Assembly: GCF_025399895.1 (NCBI RefSeq)
Contig: NZ_JAODUA010000007.1
Coordinates: 1-64,000 of the forward strand
Length of the DNA stretch: 64,000 nt
Direction: 5' to 3'
Source of the DNA: Streptomyces sp. ASQP_92
GTDB lineage: Bacteria; Actinomycetota; Actinomycetes; Streptomycetales; Streptomycetaceae
The notes under the pieces were generated by a model. That model worked only from the letters and a program-made list of their open reading frames with translations, ran no database searches and was not told where the DNA came from. Below, piece by piece: positions 32,667 through 41,360 of this stretch. The first letter of the stretch is position 1, and each line of letters starts with the position of its first letter. The position numbers and the translations under genes are program-made.

Positions 32667-34160
32667 TTACCGGGTGGTGGGGGTGGCGGTCTCCTCGACG
32701 CGGCTGTGCCGGCGGCCGTAGACGAAGTAGATGACCACGCCGATCGCCATCCACACGCCGAACCGGATCCAGGTCTCGGCGGGCAGGTTGAGCATCAGCC
32801 ACAGCGAGGCGGCCACCGCGAGCGCGGGCACCCAGGGCACCAGCGGGGTGCGGAAGGCGCGGGGCAGTTCGGGCCGGGTGTGGCGCAGGATGACGACGCC
32901 GATCGCGACGACGACGAACGCGAACAGCGTCCCGATGTTCACCAGGTCGGCCAGTTCGCTGAGGCTGGTGAAGCCCGCGACGATCGCGATGATCACGCCG
33001 AGCAGGATGGTCGGCCGGTGCGGGGTGCGAAAGCGCGGGTGGACGTGCGAGAAGAACCGGGGCAGCAGCCCGTCCCGGCTCATCGCGAAGAACACCCGGG
33101 TCTGGCCGAGCAGCAGGATCATGCACACCGTGGTCAGGCCCACCGCGGCGCCGAAGCTGATGATGCCGGCGAAGAAGGGGTGGCCGGTGGCCTTGAACGC
33201 GTCGGCGAGCGGCGCGTCCACCGACAGCTTGGAGTAGTGCTGCATACCCGTCACCACGATCGAGACGGCCACGTACAGCAGGGTGCAGATGAGCAGCGAG
33301 CCGAGGATGCCGCGGGGCATGTCCCGCTGCGGGTTCTTGGTCTCCTCGGCGGCGGTCGCCACGATGTCGAAGCCGATGAAGGCGAAGAAGACGACCGAGG
33401 CGGCGGTGAAGATGCCCATCACACCGAAGTTGGTGGGGGCGTAGCCGGACATGAGCTGGATGAGCGGGGCCTTGAGGTCGCTGCCCGCGCTCTGTGCCTG
33501 CGCCTTGGGGATGAACGGCGAGTAGTTGTCGGAGTTGATGAAGAACGCGCCCGCGATGATCACGATGAGGACGACCGTGACCTTGATGGCGACGACGACC
33601 GAGGTGACCCGGGCCGACAGCTTCATGCCGAGGACGAGGATGCCGGTGAGCACCAGGACCAGGGCGGCCGCGAGGATGTCGAAGCCGAAGCCGTGGGCGC
33701 CGTCGCGGCCGCTGAGGGCCTCGGGCAGATGCCAGCCGGCGTTGTCCAGGAGCGAGCGGACGTAACCGGACCAGCCGACCGCCACCACCGCCGTGCCGAG
33801 CGCGAATTCGAGCACCAGGTCCCAGCCGATGATCCACGCGGGCAGTTCGCCGAGCGAGGCGTAGGAGAAGGTGTACGCGGATCCGGCCACCGGCACTGTC
33901 GAGGCGAACTCGGCGTAGCAGAGCGCGGCGAGCGCGCACACGACGCCCGCGACCACGAACGCGAGCGAGACGCCCGGCCCGGCGTTCTCCTTGGCGACCT
34001 TGCCCGTGAGGACGAAGATGCCGGTGCCGATGATGACTCCGACCCCGAAGACGGTGAGGTCGAGAGCGGACAACGACTTCCTGAGTGCGTGTTCTGGCTC
34101 CTCCGTGTCTCTGATGGATTGTTCGATCGATTTGGTCCGGAACAGACCTTTACTGGCCAC
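32667..34160 (-). CDS. APC-family amino acid permease (cationic amino-acid transporter type)
   Basis: The 497-residue transporter has about 12-14 membrane segments. The APC signature GVGVIIGTGIFVLTG is at residue 40, followed by CYAEFASTVPVAGSAYTFSY near residue 100, typical of the CAT subfamily, and FIGFDIVATAAEETKNPQRDMP near residue 236 (given in part). It likely imports a basic or neutral amino acid by symport. The GTG start has GGAGGT upstream. It lies downstream of dxs but is separated from it by a hairpin. Confidence 0.88.
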   Translation of the reverse strand: MASKGLFRTKSIEQSIRDTEEPEHALRKSLSALDLTVFGVGVIIGTGIFVLTGKVAKENAGPGVSLAFVVAGVVCALAALCYAEFASTVPVAGSAYTFSYASLGELPAWIIGWDLVLEFALGTAVVAVGWSGYVRSLLDNAGWHLPEALSGRDGAHGFGFDILAAALVLVLTGILVLGMKLSARVTSVVVAIKVTVVLIVIIAGAFFINSDNYSPFIPKAQAQSAGSDLKAPLIQLMSGYAPTNFGVMGIFTAASVVFFAFIGFDIVATAAEETKNPQRDMPRGILGSLLICTLLYVAVSIVVTGMQHYSKLSVDAPLADAFKATGHPFFAGIISFGAAVGLTTVCMILLLGQTRVFFAMSRDGLLPRFFSHVHPRFRTPHRPTILLGVIIAIVAGFTSLSELADLVNIGTLFAFVVVAIGVVILRHTRPELPRAFRTPLVPWVPALAVAASLWLMLNLPAETWIRFGVWMAIGVVIYFVYGRRHSRVEETATPTTR

Positions 34161-34248
34161 CCGTGCACCTCCGCTAGCTCAACGTCCTCGCCATGATCGG
34201 GAGGAGAGGAGGTACGGGTACCGGGCTGAGCGCGTTTTTCACGCGAAC

Positions 34249-34288
34249 GGGCCGGACCCATCACCCGTACGGGAGATCGGTCCGGCCC
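34249..34288 (-). terminator. Hairpin terminator after dxs
   Basis: Arms GGGCCGGACC (34249-34258) and GGTCCGGCCC (34279-34288) enclose a loop with its own palindrome CCCGTACGGG. It lies 20 bases past the dxs stop on the minus strand. Confidence 0.7.
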
Positions 34289-34308
34289 ATTGACCTGCGC
34301 TCACATGA

Positions 34309-36234
34309 TCAGTCGCGCACGGGCTCCGCCGCCGCGCGGCTCTCCTCGAACCGTCCGTCCAGCTTGGAGACCAGACCGGTCACCTGACGGGCGATGTCGG
34401 GCGCGGTCAGACCGATCTCCGTCATCACCTCGCCGCGCGAGGCGTGGTCGAGGAAGCGGGGCGGAATGCCGAAGTCGCGCAGCGGCACGTCGACGCCCGC
34501 GTCGCGCAGCGCCTGGCTGATCGCCGAACCGACGCCGCCCACGCGGCTGTTGTCCTCGACGGTCACCACGACGCGGTGCTTCTCGGCGAGCGGCGCCATG
34601 GCCTCGTCGACCGGCTTGACCCAGCGCGGGTCGACCACGGTCGTCGAGATGCCCTGGGCGTCCAGGAGGTCGGCGATCTCCAGGCACATCGGCGCGAGCG
34701 CGCCGACCGAGACCAGGAGCACGTCGGGGCGCGCCCCGGACGAGGCGGGCTCGCGCAGCACGTCCATGCCACCGACGCGGCCCACGGCCTGGACGGCGGG
34801 GCCGACCGCGCCCTTGGAGAAGCGCACCACGGTGGGGGCGTCCTCCACCGCGACGGCCTCGCGCAGTTGGGCGCGTACCTGGTCGGCGTCGCGCGGGGCG
34901 GCGATCCTGAGGCCGGGCACGACCTGGAGGATCGACATGTCCCACATGCCGTTGTGCGAGGCGCCGTCGGTGCCGGTGACGCCGGCCCGGTCGAGCACGA
35001 AGGTCACGCCGCACTTGTGCAGCGCGACATCCATCAGGACCTGGTCGAAGGCGCGGTTGAGGAAGGTGGCGTACACCGCGAAGACGGGGTGCACCCCGCC
35101 GGTGGCGAGGCCCGCCGCGGAGACCGCGGCGTGCTGCTCGGCGATGCCCACGTCGTAGACCCGCTCGGGGAAGGCCTTGGCGAACTTGTCGAGGCCGACC
35201 GGCTGGAGCATGGCCGCGGTGATCGCGACGATGTCCTCGCGCTCCTTGCCGATCTCGACCATCTCCTCGCCGAACACCGAGGTCCAGTCGAGGCCGGAGG
35301 TCGACACGGGAAGGCCGGTGTCCGGGTGGATCTTGCCGACCGCGTGGAAGCGGTCGGCCTCGTCCGCGAGCGCCGGCTGGTAGCCGCGGCCCTTCTCGGT
35401 GAGGCAGTGCACGATGACCGGGCCGCCGAAGCGCTTGGCGCGCTGGAGCGCCGACTCCAGGGCCTCGATGTCGTGGCCGTCGATGGGGCCGACGTACTTC
35501 AGGCCCAGGTCCTCGAACATGCCCTGCGGGGCGATGAAGTCCTTGAGGCCCTTCTTGGCGCCGTGCAGGGTCTCGTACAGCGGCTTGCCGACGACCGGCG
35601 TGCGCTCCAGGAGGTCCTTGCCCTTGGCCAGGAAGCGCTCGTAGCCGTCCGTGGTGCGCAGGGTGGCGAGGTGGTTGGCGAGGCCCCCGATGGTCGGCGC
35701 GTACGAGCGCTCGTTGTCGTTGACCACGATCACCAGGGGGCGGTCCTTGGCGGCGGCGATGTTGTTCAGCGCCTCCCAGGCCATGCCGCCGGTCAGCGCG
35801 CCGTCGCCGATGACCGCGACGACGTGGTCGTCCTTGCCGAGCACCTCGTTCGCCTTGGCGAGGCCGTCGGCCCAGCCGAGGACCGTCGAGGCGTGGCTGT
35901 TCTCGATGACGTCGTGGTCCGACTCGGCGCGCGCCGGGTAACCGGACAGGCCGCCCTTCATCTTCAGCCGGGAGAAGTCCTGCCGCCCGGTGAGCAGTTT
36001 GTGGACGTAGCTCTGGTGCCCGGTGTCCCACAGGACCCGGTCCCGGGGGGATTCGAAAACGCGGTGCAGTGCGATGGTCAGTTCCACCACACCGAGGTTC
36101 GGACCGAGGTGTCCGCCGGTCTTGGAGACCGCGTCCACCAGGAAGGTCCGGATCTCTGCCGCCAGCTGGTCGAGCTGCTCCGGGCTGAGCCGGTCAAGAT
36201 CGCGCGGTCCCCTGATACGGGTAAGCAGCGGCAC
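34309..36234 (-). CDS. dxs: 1-deoxy-D-xylulose-5-phosphate synthase
   Basis: DXS condenses pyruvate and glyceraldehyde-3-phosphate, the first step of the MEP isoprenoid pathway, using thiamine diphosphate. The 641-residue protein shows GGHLGPNLGVVELTIALH near residue 37, the ThDP motif IGDGALTGGMAWEALNNI near residue 140, DGHD, and the transketolase-like DRAGVTGTDGASHNG near residue 418. GTG at 36234 is preceded by AAGGAGG; an upstream ATG at 36267 would contain the ribosome site. I recall it as SCO6013 in S. coelicolor. Confidence 0.96.
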   Translation of the reverse strand: MPLLTRIRGPRDLDRLSPEQLDQLAAEIRTFLVDAVSKTGGHLGPNLGVVELTIALHRVFESPRDRVLWDTGHQSYVHKLLTGRQDFSRLKMKGGLSGYPARAESDHDVIENSHASTVLGWADGLAKANEVLGKDDHVVAVIGDGALTGGMAWEALNNIAAAKDRPLVIVVNDNERSYAPTIGGLANHLATLRTTDGYERFLAKGKDLLERTPVVGKPLYETLHGAKKGLKDFIAPQGMFEDLGLKYVGPIDGHDIEALESALQRAKRFGGPVIVHCLTEKGRGYQPALADEADRFHAVGKIHPDTGLPVSTSGLDWTSVFGEEMVEIGKEREDIVAITAAMLQPVGLDKFAKAFPERVYDVGIAEQHAAVSAAGLATGGVHPVFAVYATFLNRAFDQVLMDVALHKCGVTFVLDRAGVTGTDGASHNGMWDMSILQVVPGLRIAAPRDADQVRAQLREAVAVEDAPTVVRFSKGAVGPAVQAVGRVGGMDVLREPASSGARPDVLLVSVGALAPMCLEIADLLDAQGISTTVVDPRWVKPVDEAMAPLAEKHRVVVTVEDNSRVGGVGSAISQALRDAGVDVPLRDFGIPPRFLDHASRGEVMTEIGLTAPDIARQVTGLVSKLDGRFEESRAAAEPVRD

Positions 36235-36362
36235 CCGTGCCTCCTTGCATCCGTGCTGGTCGAGCATGCCGATCCGTTGAGTCTAATGTTCCGGCCGCGA
36301 CCGCGGTCGCGGGGCGGTGCGTTCTGTGTCACCCGTGTTGCACACCCGGGACACCACGCGCA

Positions 36363-36397
36363 GACGTGCCCGGCGCCTCAGGGGCGCCGGGCACGTC
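36363..36397 (-). terminator. Terminator after xylH
   Basis: A perfect 15-base stem (36363-36377 with 36383-36397) and a TCAGG loop lie 15 bases after the xylH stop. Confidence 0.92.
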
Positions 36398-36411
36398 GGG
36401 AACGGGGCAGG

Positions 36412-37716
36412 TCAGGCGCGGCCCGCGGACTTCTGGGTCTTGCGGGTGACGGCGTCGATGATCACGGTGAGCAGAAGCACACCACCGGTGATCATCTGCT
36501 GGATCGCCGAGGCGACGCCTTCGAGCGCCAGGCCGTACTGGATCGAGACGATGACCAGGACGCCCAGGAGCGCGTTCCAGGTGCGGCCGCGGCCACCGAA
36601 GAGGCTGGTACCGCCGATGACGGCCGCCGCGATGGCGTTCATCAGGAGCTCACCGCTGCCCGCGCCCTGGTTGGCCGCGCTGATCTTGGACGCGATGAAG
36701 AGGCCGCCGACGGCCGCGAAGGTGCCGGAGATCGCGAAGACCGAGGTGCGGACCATCACGATGTTGATACCGGCACGGCGGGAGGCCTCGACGCTGCCGC
36801 CGAGCGCGAAGATCATGCGGCCGTACGCGGTGCGCCGGAGCACGAAGTCGGTGACGATCAGCACCGCGAGGAAGATCACCACGGCCAGCGGCAGGCCCTT
36901 GTACTGGTTGAACATGAAGGCCGCGGCGAAGGCCACCACGGCGAGCAGCACGGTGCGCAGCACGATCTCGTTCAGCGGCCGCGAGGGGACGCCCGCGGCC
37001 TCGCGGCGGCGGCTGTCGAAGAACGCGGACAGGAAGAACACGGCGACGGCGACGGCTGCGGCGCCGTAGGCCACCGCGACATCGCTGAAGAAGTAGTTCG
37101 ACAGGTTGTAGAAGACGCCGGAGCCGTTGGTGTTGATCGTGCCGTTGTCGCCCAGGATCTTCAGCATGAAGCCGTTCCAGAACAGCAGACCGGCCAGCGT
37201 GACGGCGAAGGCGGGGACGCCGATCCGCGCGAAGATGAAGCCGTGCAGGGCGCCCGCGACCGTGCCCGTCAGGATGGCCAGGATCAGCGCCAGCCACTCG
37301 GGCGTGCCGTGGATGATGTTGAGCACGGCGAAGGACGCGCCCGCCACACCGCTGACCGAGCCGACCGACAGGTCGATCTCGCCGAGCAGCAGCACGAACA
37401 CGATGCCGACCGCGATCATGCCCGTGCCGACCATGGCGACGGAGATGTCCGAGAGGTTGCCGGCGGTGAGGAAGTTCGAGTTCAGGCTCTGGAAGACGAT
37501 GCAGATGATGACCAGGCCGATGATGACGGGCAGCGCGCCCAGGTCACCGGCGCGCACCTTGCGCTTGAACTCGCCGAGGTAGCCGGTGAGGCCCTGCTCG
37601 CGCACGAGCAGGCGGGGGTCCACCACGGTGGAGGCGGCCTCGGCCGCGGGCGGCGCGTCCACGGGGGCCGCGGCGGGCTTGCCGAGGTCGGCCGGGGAGG
37701 TCTTGTCGGTGCTCAC
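36412..37716 (-). CDS. xylH: Xylose-type sugar ABC transporter permease
   Basis: The 434-residue permease belongs to the BPD2 family of monosaccharide importers. About ten membrane segments follow a 60-residue alanine/proline-rich cytoplasmic head. The GEIDLSVGSVSG motif near residue 115 and GGTSLFGGRGR near residue 384 are characteristic of XylH/RbsC permeases. The GTG start overlaps the xylG stop (GTGA), so translation is coupled. Xylose specificity is inferred from synteny with S. coelicolor xylFGH (SCO6009-6011, recalled). Confidence 0.9.
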   Translation of the reverse strand: MSTDKTSPADLGKPAAAPVDAPPAAEAASTVVDPRLLVREQGLTGYLGEFKRKVRAGDLGALPVIIGLVIICIVFQSLNSNFLTAGNLSDISVAMVGTGMIAVGIVFVLLLGEIDLSVGSVSGVAGASFAVLNIIHGTPEWLALILAILTGTVAGALHGFIFARIGVPAFAVTLAGLLFWNGFMLKILGDNGTINTNGSGVFYNLSNYFFSDVAVAYGAAAVAVAVFFLSAFFDSRRREAAGVPSRPLNEIVLRTVLLAVVAFAAAFMFNQYKGLPLAVVIFLAVLIVTDFVLRRTAYGRMIFALGGSVEASRRAGINIVMVRTSVFAISGTFAAVGGLFIASKISAANQGAGSGELLMNAIAAAVIGGTSLFGGRGRTWNALLGVLVIVSIQYGLALEGVASAIQQMITGGVLLLTVIIDAVTRKTQKSAGRA

Positions 37717-38492
37717 TTCTGAACCTCCGCGTTGCGCGCCGCACGGCGGGTCACGGCGTTGTCCGTGGCCCCGGTGATGGCGGAGATGATCTCTTCCTGC
37801 GAGGTGGTCTTCACATCGAAGACACCGTTGTTCCGGCCGAGCCGGAGCACCGCGACCTTGTCGGCCACGGCCTTCACATCGGCCATGTTGTGGCTGATGA
37901 GGACGACGGCGTGGCCGCGCTCGCGCAGCCGCTCCACGAGGTCGAGGACCTGCGCGGTCTGCTCGACGCCGAGCGCCGCGGTCGGCTCGTCGAGGATGAC
38001 GAGCTTGGGCTCGCCGAGCATCGAGCGGGCGATGGCCACCGTCTGGCGCTGACCGCCGGAGAGCGAGGCGATCGGGATGCGCACGCTCGGGATGCGGATC
38101 GACAGCGTGGTGAGCAGCTCGCGCGAGCGGCGCTCCATCTCGACCTCGTCGAGGACACCGCGCTTCTTCAGCTCGCGCCCGAGGTAGAGGTTGCCGACGA
38201 CGTCGATGTTGTCGCACAGCGCGAGGTCCTGGTAGACGGTCGCGATGCCGAGGGTCTGGGCGTCGTGCGGCTTGCCGATCTGGACGGCCTTGCCCTCCCA
38301 CTCGATGACGCCGTCATCGATGGGGTGCACGCCGGCGATCGTCTTGACCAGCGTGGACTTTCCGGCGCCGTTGTCGCCCACCAGGGCGACCACTTCACCG
38401 GCGTGGACCTCAAGCTCTACGTCGGTGAGCGCCTGAACGGCACCGAACCGCTTGGAGACCCCGCGCAACGCCAACACGGGCGTAGCGGACAC
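37713..38492 (-). CDS. xylG: Xylose-type sugar ABC transporter ATP-binding protein
   Basis: The 259-residue ATPase has Walker A VGDNGAGKST near residue 38, signature SLSGGQRQTVAIARS near residue 142, Walker B LVILDEPTAALG and the switch in LISHNM. It carries one nucleotide-binding domain, unlike the two-domain E. coli XylG, so it must act as a homodimer. GTG at 38492 is nine bases past AAGGAG; the in-frame ATG at 38501 is directly attached to it and is less likely. It is downstream of xylF, after a hairpin. Confidence 0.9.
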   Translation of the reverse strand: MSATPVLALRGVSKRFGAVQALTDVELEVHAGEVVALVGDNGAGKSTLVKTIAGVHPIDDGVIEWEGKAVQIGKPHDAQTLGIATVYQDLALCDNIDVVGNLYLGRELKKRGVLDEVEMERRSRELLTTLSIRIPSVRIPIASLSGGQRQTVAIARSMLGEPKLVILDEPTAALGVEQTAQVLDLVERLRERGHAVVLISHNMADVKAVADKVAVLRLGRNNGVFDVKTTSQEEIISAITGATDNAVTRRAARNAEVQK

Positions 38493-38659
38493 GTGAACCA
38501 TCTCCTTCGCCGCCTGACCGGCGGGGATGCCGCGCCCGTAGGGGTGGGGGCGCGGAGGTCGAGCAGAAGAGAACAGAAAGGGGAAGAACGTTTCGTCCGG
38601 CGCCCCCGCCGCAGCGGGACATGGGCGGGCGCGGGGCGCCGGAGGGGCGGTGCGATCCC

Positions 38660-38688
38660 TCAAGTCCCTTGCGCCGCAAGGGACTTGA
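38660..38688 (-). terminator. Intra-operon hairpin between xylF and xylG
   Basis: TCAAGTCCCTTGCG (38660-38673) and CGCAAGGGACTTGA (38675-38688) form a near-perfect palindrome nine bases past the xylF stop. It may be an attenuating or mRNA-stabilising structure that raises binding-protein output relative to XylG and XylH. A 205-base gap separates the genes. Confidence 0.7.
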
Positions 38689-38697
38689 CAGGAGGAG

Positions 38698-39813
38698 CTA
38701 CTTGACGCCGGCCGCGTCGCAGGCGGCCTTGTAGGTGGCCGTGCAGAGCTCGGCGACCGTGTAGATCTTGTCCTTGATGACCGTGTCGTTGATGTTGGCC
38801 TTGGTCAGCGACACGACCGGGACGATGTTCGACGGCACGCCCTTGGTGGTCGGCGAGTCGAGCTTCTTGGGGGCGAGCGAGCCGAGGTCCTGGCCCTTGG
38901 CGAGCTTGACCGCCATCTCGGCGGCGATCGCGTCCTCCTGCGGGTAGGACTTGTAGACGCTCATGTACTGCTCGCCCGAGAGGATCCGCTGCACACCCGC
39001 GAGCTCGGCGTCCTGGCCGGTGACCGGGGGGAGCTTGGCGAGGCCGGCGGCCTTGAGGGCGGTGATGATGCCGCCCGCCATGCCGTCGTTGGCGGAGTAG
39101 ACGCCGATGACCTTGTCCTTGCCCAGGGCGGAGAGCGCGCCCTCCATGTTGGCGTTGGCGTTCTCGGGCTTCCACTCCTTGGTGTCGTACTCCTTCCCGA
39201 TGTTCACCTTGCCGTCGAGCTCGGCGTGGGCGCCCTTCTTGAAGAGCTTGGCGTTCGGGTCGGTGACGGCGCCGTTCATCATGACGATGTCGCCGGACTT
39301 CGCCTTGTCGCCCAGGGCCTCCAGGAGGGCCTTGCCCTGCACGTGACCGACTTCCTCGTTGTCGAACGACACGTAGGAGTCGATGGGGCCCTCGGCGAGG
39401 CGGTCGAAGGCGACGACCGGGATGCCGGCGTCCTTGGCCTTCTTGACCGAGCCGGCGATGGCCTTGGAGTCGACCGCGTCCACGATGAGCGCGTCCACCT
39501 TGTTGGTGATCATCGTGTCGGCCTGCTGGTTCTGCGTCGTCGCGTCCTGCTTGGCGTTCGCGTAGACGATCTGGCCCTTGCCGTTGGTCAGTTCCTTGAC
39601 CTTGGCCTCGATCAGCGGCTTGTCGAACTTCTCGTAGCGCGCGGTCTGGTTCTCCGGGAGCAGCAGACCGATCTTGAGGTCGTCGCCCTTCTTCGCGCCG
39701 TCGGACGACTTGGTGCCGCCGCCCGACTCCTTGGCGCTGCCACAGGCGGCGAGCGAGACGGCCATCGCGGTGGCGGCAACGGCTACAGCGGCACGACGCA
39801 TGTTCGTGTTCAC
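38698..39813 (-). CDS. xylF: Xylose-type sugar-binding lipoprotein
   Basis: The 371-residue lipoprotein is the extracellular receptor of the importer. A basic N-terminus and hydrophobic stretch end in the lipobox SLAAC near residue 23. The periplasmic-binding-protein type I fold follows (LKIGLLLPENQTARYEKFD, VDALIVDAVDSKAI, VIGVYSANDGMAGG, GQDAELAGVQRI). The GTG start has GGGAGG upstream. Xylose is inferred from synteny. It is the promoter-proximal gene of xylFGH. Confidence 0.9.
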   Translation of the reverse strand: MNTNMRRAAVAVAATAMAVSLAACGSAKESGGGTKSSDGAKKGDDLKIGLLLPENQTARYEKFDKPLIEAKVKELTNGKGQIVYANAKQDATTQNQQADTMITNKVDALIVDAVDSKAIAGSVKKAKDAGIPVVAFDRLAEGPIDSYVSFDNEEVGHVQGKALLEALGDKAKSGDIVMMNGAVTDPNAKLFKKGAHAELDGKVNIGKEYDTKEWKPENANANMEGALSALGKDKVIGVYSANDGMAGGIITALKAAGLAKLPPVTGQDAELAGVQRILSGEQYMSVYKSYPQEDAIAAEMAVKLAKGQDLGSLAPKKLDSPTTKGVPSNIVPVVSLTKANINDTVIKDKIYTVAELCTATYKAACDAAGVK

Positions 39814-39886
39814 TTCAGAAACCTCCCTGACGAGGCCGCGACGTTGCGGCCGAGGTGGCTGGAAGTCAACTCGGCGTTAAGCCCAC

Positions 39887-39909
39887 CGTCAAGGAGTAAA
39901 TCCTTAACG
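39887..39909. promoter_or_regulatory. Candidate ROK operator upstream of xylF
   Basis: CGTCAAGGA (39887-39895), GTAAA, TCCTTAACG (39901-39909) are arms with eight of nine pairs. It lies between the rok7B7-like stop and xylF, 74 bases upstream of xylF. The adjacent ROK regulator is the natural candidate ligand; unproven. Confidence 0.5.
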
Positions 39910-39934
39910 AGATGACAACGGTGCCATCCGTTAT

Positions 39935-41146
39935 CTAAGTGAAGGCAGGAGCCGAGGCCGGGATCGCACTGTCCAACAGGGTCGAATCGCCCATTTCACT
40001 CAGCGCGAGAGCGAGCGCGCCCAGCACTTCCGCCCGGCCGCCGAGCGCTCCGGGAAGAACCGACAACTGCCGTGCGGCGCTGGGGATCGCGTACCGCGAC
40101 ACCGAGTCCCTGATGGGTCCCAGAACGAGTTCCCCGGCCTCCGCGAGGTCGCCGCCGAGGACCACCCGGCTCGGGTTGAGCAGGTTGCACAGGTTGGCGA
40201 CGCCGCTGCCGATGTGGCGCCCGACGTCCGCGATCACCCGCCGGCACCCCGGGTCACCCGCGCGGGCCATTTGGACCACACGCTCCATCGTGAGATCGGC
40301 GCCGTGGCTGGATTGCAGCAGCGGCAGCACATAGCGGGCCGCCGTGAACGTCTCCAGGCAGCCGCGGTTGCCGCAGCGGCACACCGGGCCCGACTCGTCC
40401 AGGGTGATGTGCCCGATCTCGCCCGCGGTGCCGCCGGGCCCGCGGTAGATCTGCCCGTCTATCACCAGACCGGCGCCCACACCGCTGGCGACCTTGATGT
40501 ACGCGAGGTCGCGCACCCCGCGCCCGGCGCCCCACACCAATTCGCCGAGGGCGCCCAGGTTGGCGTCGTTGTCGACGTACACCGGCACGCCCAGGCGCCC
40601 GGAGAGCTCCTCGCTGGGGTTGATGCCGGTCCAGCCCGGCAGGATCGAGGTGGAGCCGAGCGTGCCGGACTCCACGTCGATGGGACCGGGCACGCCGAGG
40701 CCCACGCCGATGATCTTGTCCTGGCCGATGCCGGTGGCCGCGATCAGGCGTTTGACCAGCTCTTCCGCCCGGCCGAAGCCCTGCGCGGAGGAGGCGTCGA
40801 CATCGAGCGGCTCGGACTCCTCGGCGAGCACCTGGTGGGCCAGGTTGCCGACCGCGACCCTCAGGTGCGTATGGCCGAAATCGACGCCGATCACGATGCC
40901 GGCCGAGCCGCTGAGCGAGACGCTGCGGGCCCGGCGCCCGCCGGCCGAGGTGGGGGTGACCTCGACGGTCCCGCCGTCCTTCAGCTCGCGGACGATGTTG
41001 GAGACGGTGGCCGCGGACAGACCCGTCGTTCTGGCGATCTCGGCCTGGGTGAGCGAGCCCGCCATGCGCACGGCGCGTACGACCCGCTCCAGGTTGGCCC
41101 GGTGCAGTGATGTCTGCGACCCCGGAGTCTCCATCGACTCATCCAC
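39935..41146 (-). CDS. rok7B7: ROK-family transcriptional regulator (Rok7B7-like)
   Basis: The 403-residue regulator has an N-terminal winged helix (LTQAEIARTTGLSAATVSNIVRELKDGG, given in part, near residue 30) fused to a sugar-kinase-like ROK domain with VIGVDFGHTHLRVAVG near residue 84, YVDNDANLGALGE, GEIGHITLDESGP and the zinc-binding motif CRCGNRGCLE. I recall S. coelicolor Rok7B7 (SCO6008) as controlling xylose transport, carbon catabolite control and antibiotic production. GTG at 41146 is chosen; ATG at 41134 is possible. Located between ngcEFG and xylFGH. Confidence 0.9.
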   Translation of the reverse strand: MDESMETPGSQTSLHRANLERVVRAVRMAGSLTQAEIARTTGLSAATVSNIVRELKDGGTVEVTPTSAGGRRARSVSLSGSAGIVIGVDFGHTHLRVAVGNLAHQVLAEESEPLDVDASSAQGFGRAEELVKRLIAATGIGQDKIIGVGLGVPGPIDVESGTLGSTSILPGWTGINPSEELSGRLGVPVYVDNDANLGALGELVWGAGRGVRDLAYIKVASGVGAGLVIDGQIYRGPGGTAGEIGHITLDESGPVCRCGNRGCLETFTAARYVLPLLQSSHGADLTMERVVQMARAGDPGCRRVIADVGRHIGSGVANLCNLLNPSRVVLGGDLAEAGELVLGPIRDSVSRYAIPSAARQLSVLPGALGGRAEVLGALALALSEMGDSTLLDSAIPASAPAFT

Positions 41147-41298
41147 TCCCGCCGTAGGCGGACGGCACGACGGCCGCCCCCGCACGGAGCCGCAGCAATG
41201 AGGCCCCGTCTTATCTCCAACATGTGAACCCTAAGCTCAGCCTTCTGGGTGGTCTCCCGTCAAGACCTGAGCAGACGCGGAGCGGATCGGGGCACACA

Positions 41299-41333
41299 CG
41301 ACCGCCCGTGGGCACGGGGCCCACGGGCGGTCG
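41299..41333 (-). terminator. Terminator after ngcG
   Basis: A perfect 15-base stem (41299-41313 with 41319-41333) with an ACGGG loop lies 28 bases past the ngcG stop, separating ngcEFG from rok7B7. Confidence 0.92.
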
Positions 41334-41360
41334 GGGGAAGAAGGCTCACACGGGCGTCGG

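Noticed and set aside
34444..37722. 1092-codon open frame antisense to dxs and xylH
   Set aside because: It spans two unrelated real genes and a terminator, is low-complexity acidic, and is a by-product of high GC.
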